Source of the DNA: Scybalocola_A sp900557175 | Lineage (GTDB): Bacteria; Bacillota; Clostridia; Lachnospirales; Lachnospiraceae | Direction: 5' to 3' | Length of the DNA stretch: 14,975 nucleotides | Assembly (NCBI GenBank): GCA_937890745.1 | Contig: CALADH010000031.1 | Span: forward strand, 1-14,975 | Part shown: positions 14,374-14,975 of the stretch, piece by piece | Position numbering within the stretch: the stretch's first letter is position 1 | Layout: the number at the start of each line of letters is the position of its first letter | Program-made: the position numbers and the translations under genes | The notes under the pieces: generated by a model | Seen by the model: the letters and a program-made list of their open reading frames with translations, nothing else | Database searches by the model: none | Told to the model about the DNA's origin: nothing

Positions 14374-14901
14374 ATGCGTTATATTATCAGCGGAAAGAAT
14401 ATTGAGGTTACACAGGGATTAAAGGACGCGATTTATGATAAGCTCGGAAAGCTTGGCAAGTATTTAAGTGAGGATACAGAGGTTATCGTAACACTGAGCG
14501 TTGAGAAGTTAAGACAGAAAATTGAGGTTACAATTCCTGTGAAAGGCAGCATTATCCGCGCCGAGCAGTCTTGTGACGATATGTATGTTTCGATTGACTT
14601 AGTTGAGGAAGTGATTGAACGTCAGATGCGCAGATATAAAACAAGACTTGTCAATCAACAGCACGCGGCTTCGAATTTCCAAAAGGAATTTTTAGATTTG
14701 GATGCGGAAGAAGAACATGCAGTAAAGATTGTGAGAACAAAGCATTTTGCGATGAAACCGATGGATGTTGAAGAAGCATGTATACAGATGGAGCTTCTCG
14801 GACATAACTTTTTCGTTTTCAGAAATGCGGAGACAGACGAAATTAATGTCGTTTACAAACGAAACGGAAATACTTACGGACTCATAGAGCCTGAATATTA
14901 A
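14374..14901 (+). CDS. hpf: Long-form ribosome hibernation promoting factor
   Basis: A 175-residue cytoplasmic protein that binds the 30S subunit and pairs ribosomes into inactive 100S dimers in resting cells. The N-terminal S30AE domain (about 1-97) opens MRYIISGKNIEVT; a linker rich in acidic residues follows; the C-terminal dimerisation domain (about 120-175) has KPMDVEEACIQMELLGHNFF (128-147) and ends with YGLIEPEY. The two-domain length marks the long form typical of Firmicutes. ATG 14374 is chosen because AAAGGAG at 14359-14365 lies eight bases upstream; the in-frame GTG at 14365 overlaps that site. secA, the frequent downstream neighbour, is not visible because the window ends. Confidence 0.95.
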   Translation: MRYIISGKNIEVTQGLKDAIYDKLGKLGKYLSEDTEVIVTLSVEKLRQKIEVTIPVKGSIIRAEQSCDDMYVSIDLVEEVIERQMRRYKTRLVNQQHAASNFQKEFLDLDAEEEHAVKIVRTKHFAMKPMDVEEACIQMELLGHNFFVFRNAETDEINVVYKRNGNTYGLIEPEY

Positions 14902-14920
14902 ATTGAATATTGAAATGATG

Positions 14921-14975
14921 GGGGCTGTCGCTTTAACGATTAATAAATCGTGAAGCGGCAGCTTCCTTTTTGCTG
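14921..14975 (+). terminator. Terminator hairpin of hpf; right copy of the 55-bp inverted repeat
   Basis: GCTGTCGCTTTAACGATT (14924-14941) pairs with AATCGTGAAGCGGCAGC (14946-14962) with two G-U pairs and one bulged A, an AATA loop, and a TTCCTTTTTG tail. It begins 20 bases after the hpf stop and fits an intrinsic terminator. All 55 bases recur inverted at 1-55, so this terminator is also a dispersed repeat. Confidence 0.85.

Overview
The window most likely comes from the chromosome of an anaerobic Gram-positive Firmicute, and Lachnospiraceae (Clostridium cluster XIVa) fits best. The reasons are strong AGGAGG-type ribosome binding sites, sigma-A type promoters, an Rpn/PD-(D/E)XK putative transposase of the kind abundant in that family, a DUF4214 protein, a long-form hibernation factor ending in NTYGLIEPEY, and CvfB. 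The family assignment is inference from gene style, not from a marker gene. The two ends of the window are a perfect 55-bp inverted repeat, so the window is probably one complete assembly contig that stops in both directions at the same dispersed hairpin repeat.

Layout. 125-1726: a GH13 alpha-glucosidase with its own terminator. 1843-3392: a scarred accessory patch holding an Rpn-family nuclease/transposase gene broken by one in-frame stop (minus strand, the only confident leftward gene) and a 334-bp imperfect palindrome with 13-bp matching ends. 3393-4835: an exported protein with four DUF4214-like repeats. 5118-7019: a structured leader that can hide the ribosome binding site, followed by an ABC exporter half-transporter. 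7132-9394: a promoter and a three-gene polar amino acid ABC importer operon (lipoprotein, permease, ATPase). 9445-10663: a hairpin and a cation diffusion facilitator with a manganese-type metal site. 10749-10907: a solo tRNA-Gln(CTG) unit with promoter and terminator. 11004-11840: CvfB. 11848-13835: a consensus promoter driving a secreted cell-wall hydrolase with six SH3b repeats and an NlpC/P60 domain. 13836-14373: a 540-bp AT-rich gap with six DnaA-box matches in 99 bp and then the hpf promoter. 14374-14901: hpf, ending at the terminator hairpin that forms the right end.

How the genes relate. Most are separate transcription units with their own terminators; only the amino acid importer is a clear operon. 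Together they cover sugar hydrolysis, amino acid uptake, metal and drug export, cell-wall turnover and ribosome hibernation, which is ordinary housekeeping and envelope content. No complete new defence or biosynthetic system is visible. The best leads are non-coding: the DnaA-box cluster upstream of hpf with no dnaA nearby, the large palindrome, the exporter leader, and the nonsense-split Rpn gene whose C-terminal part keeps a possible start of its own.
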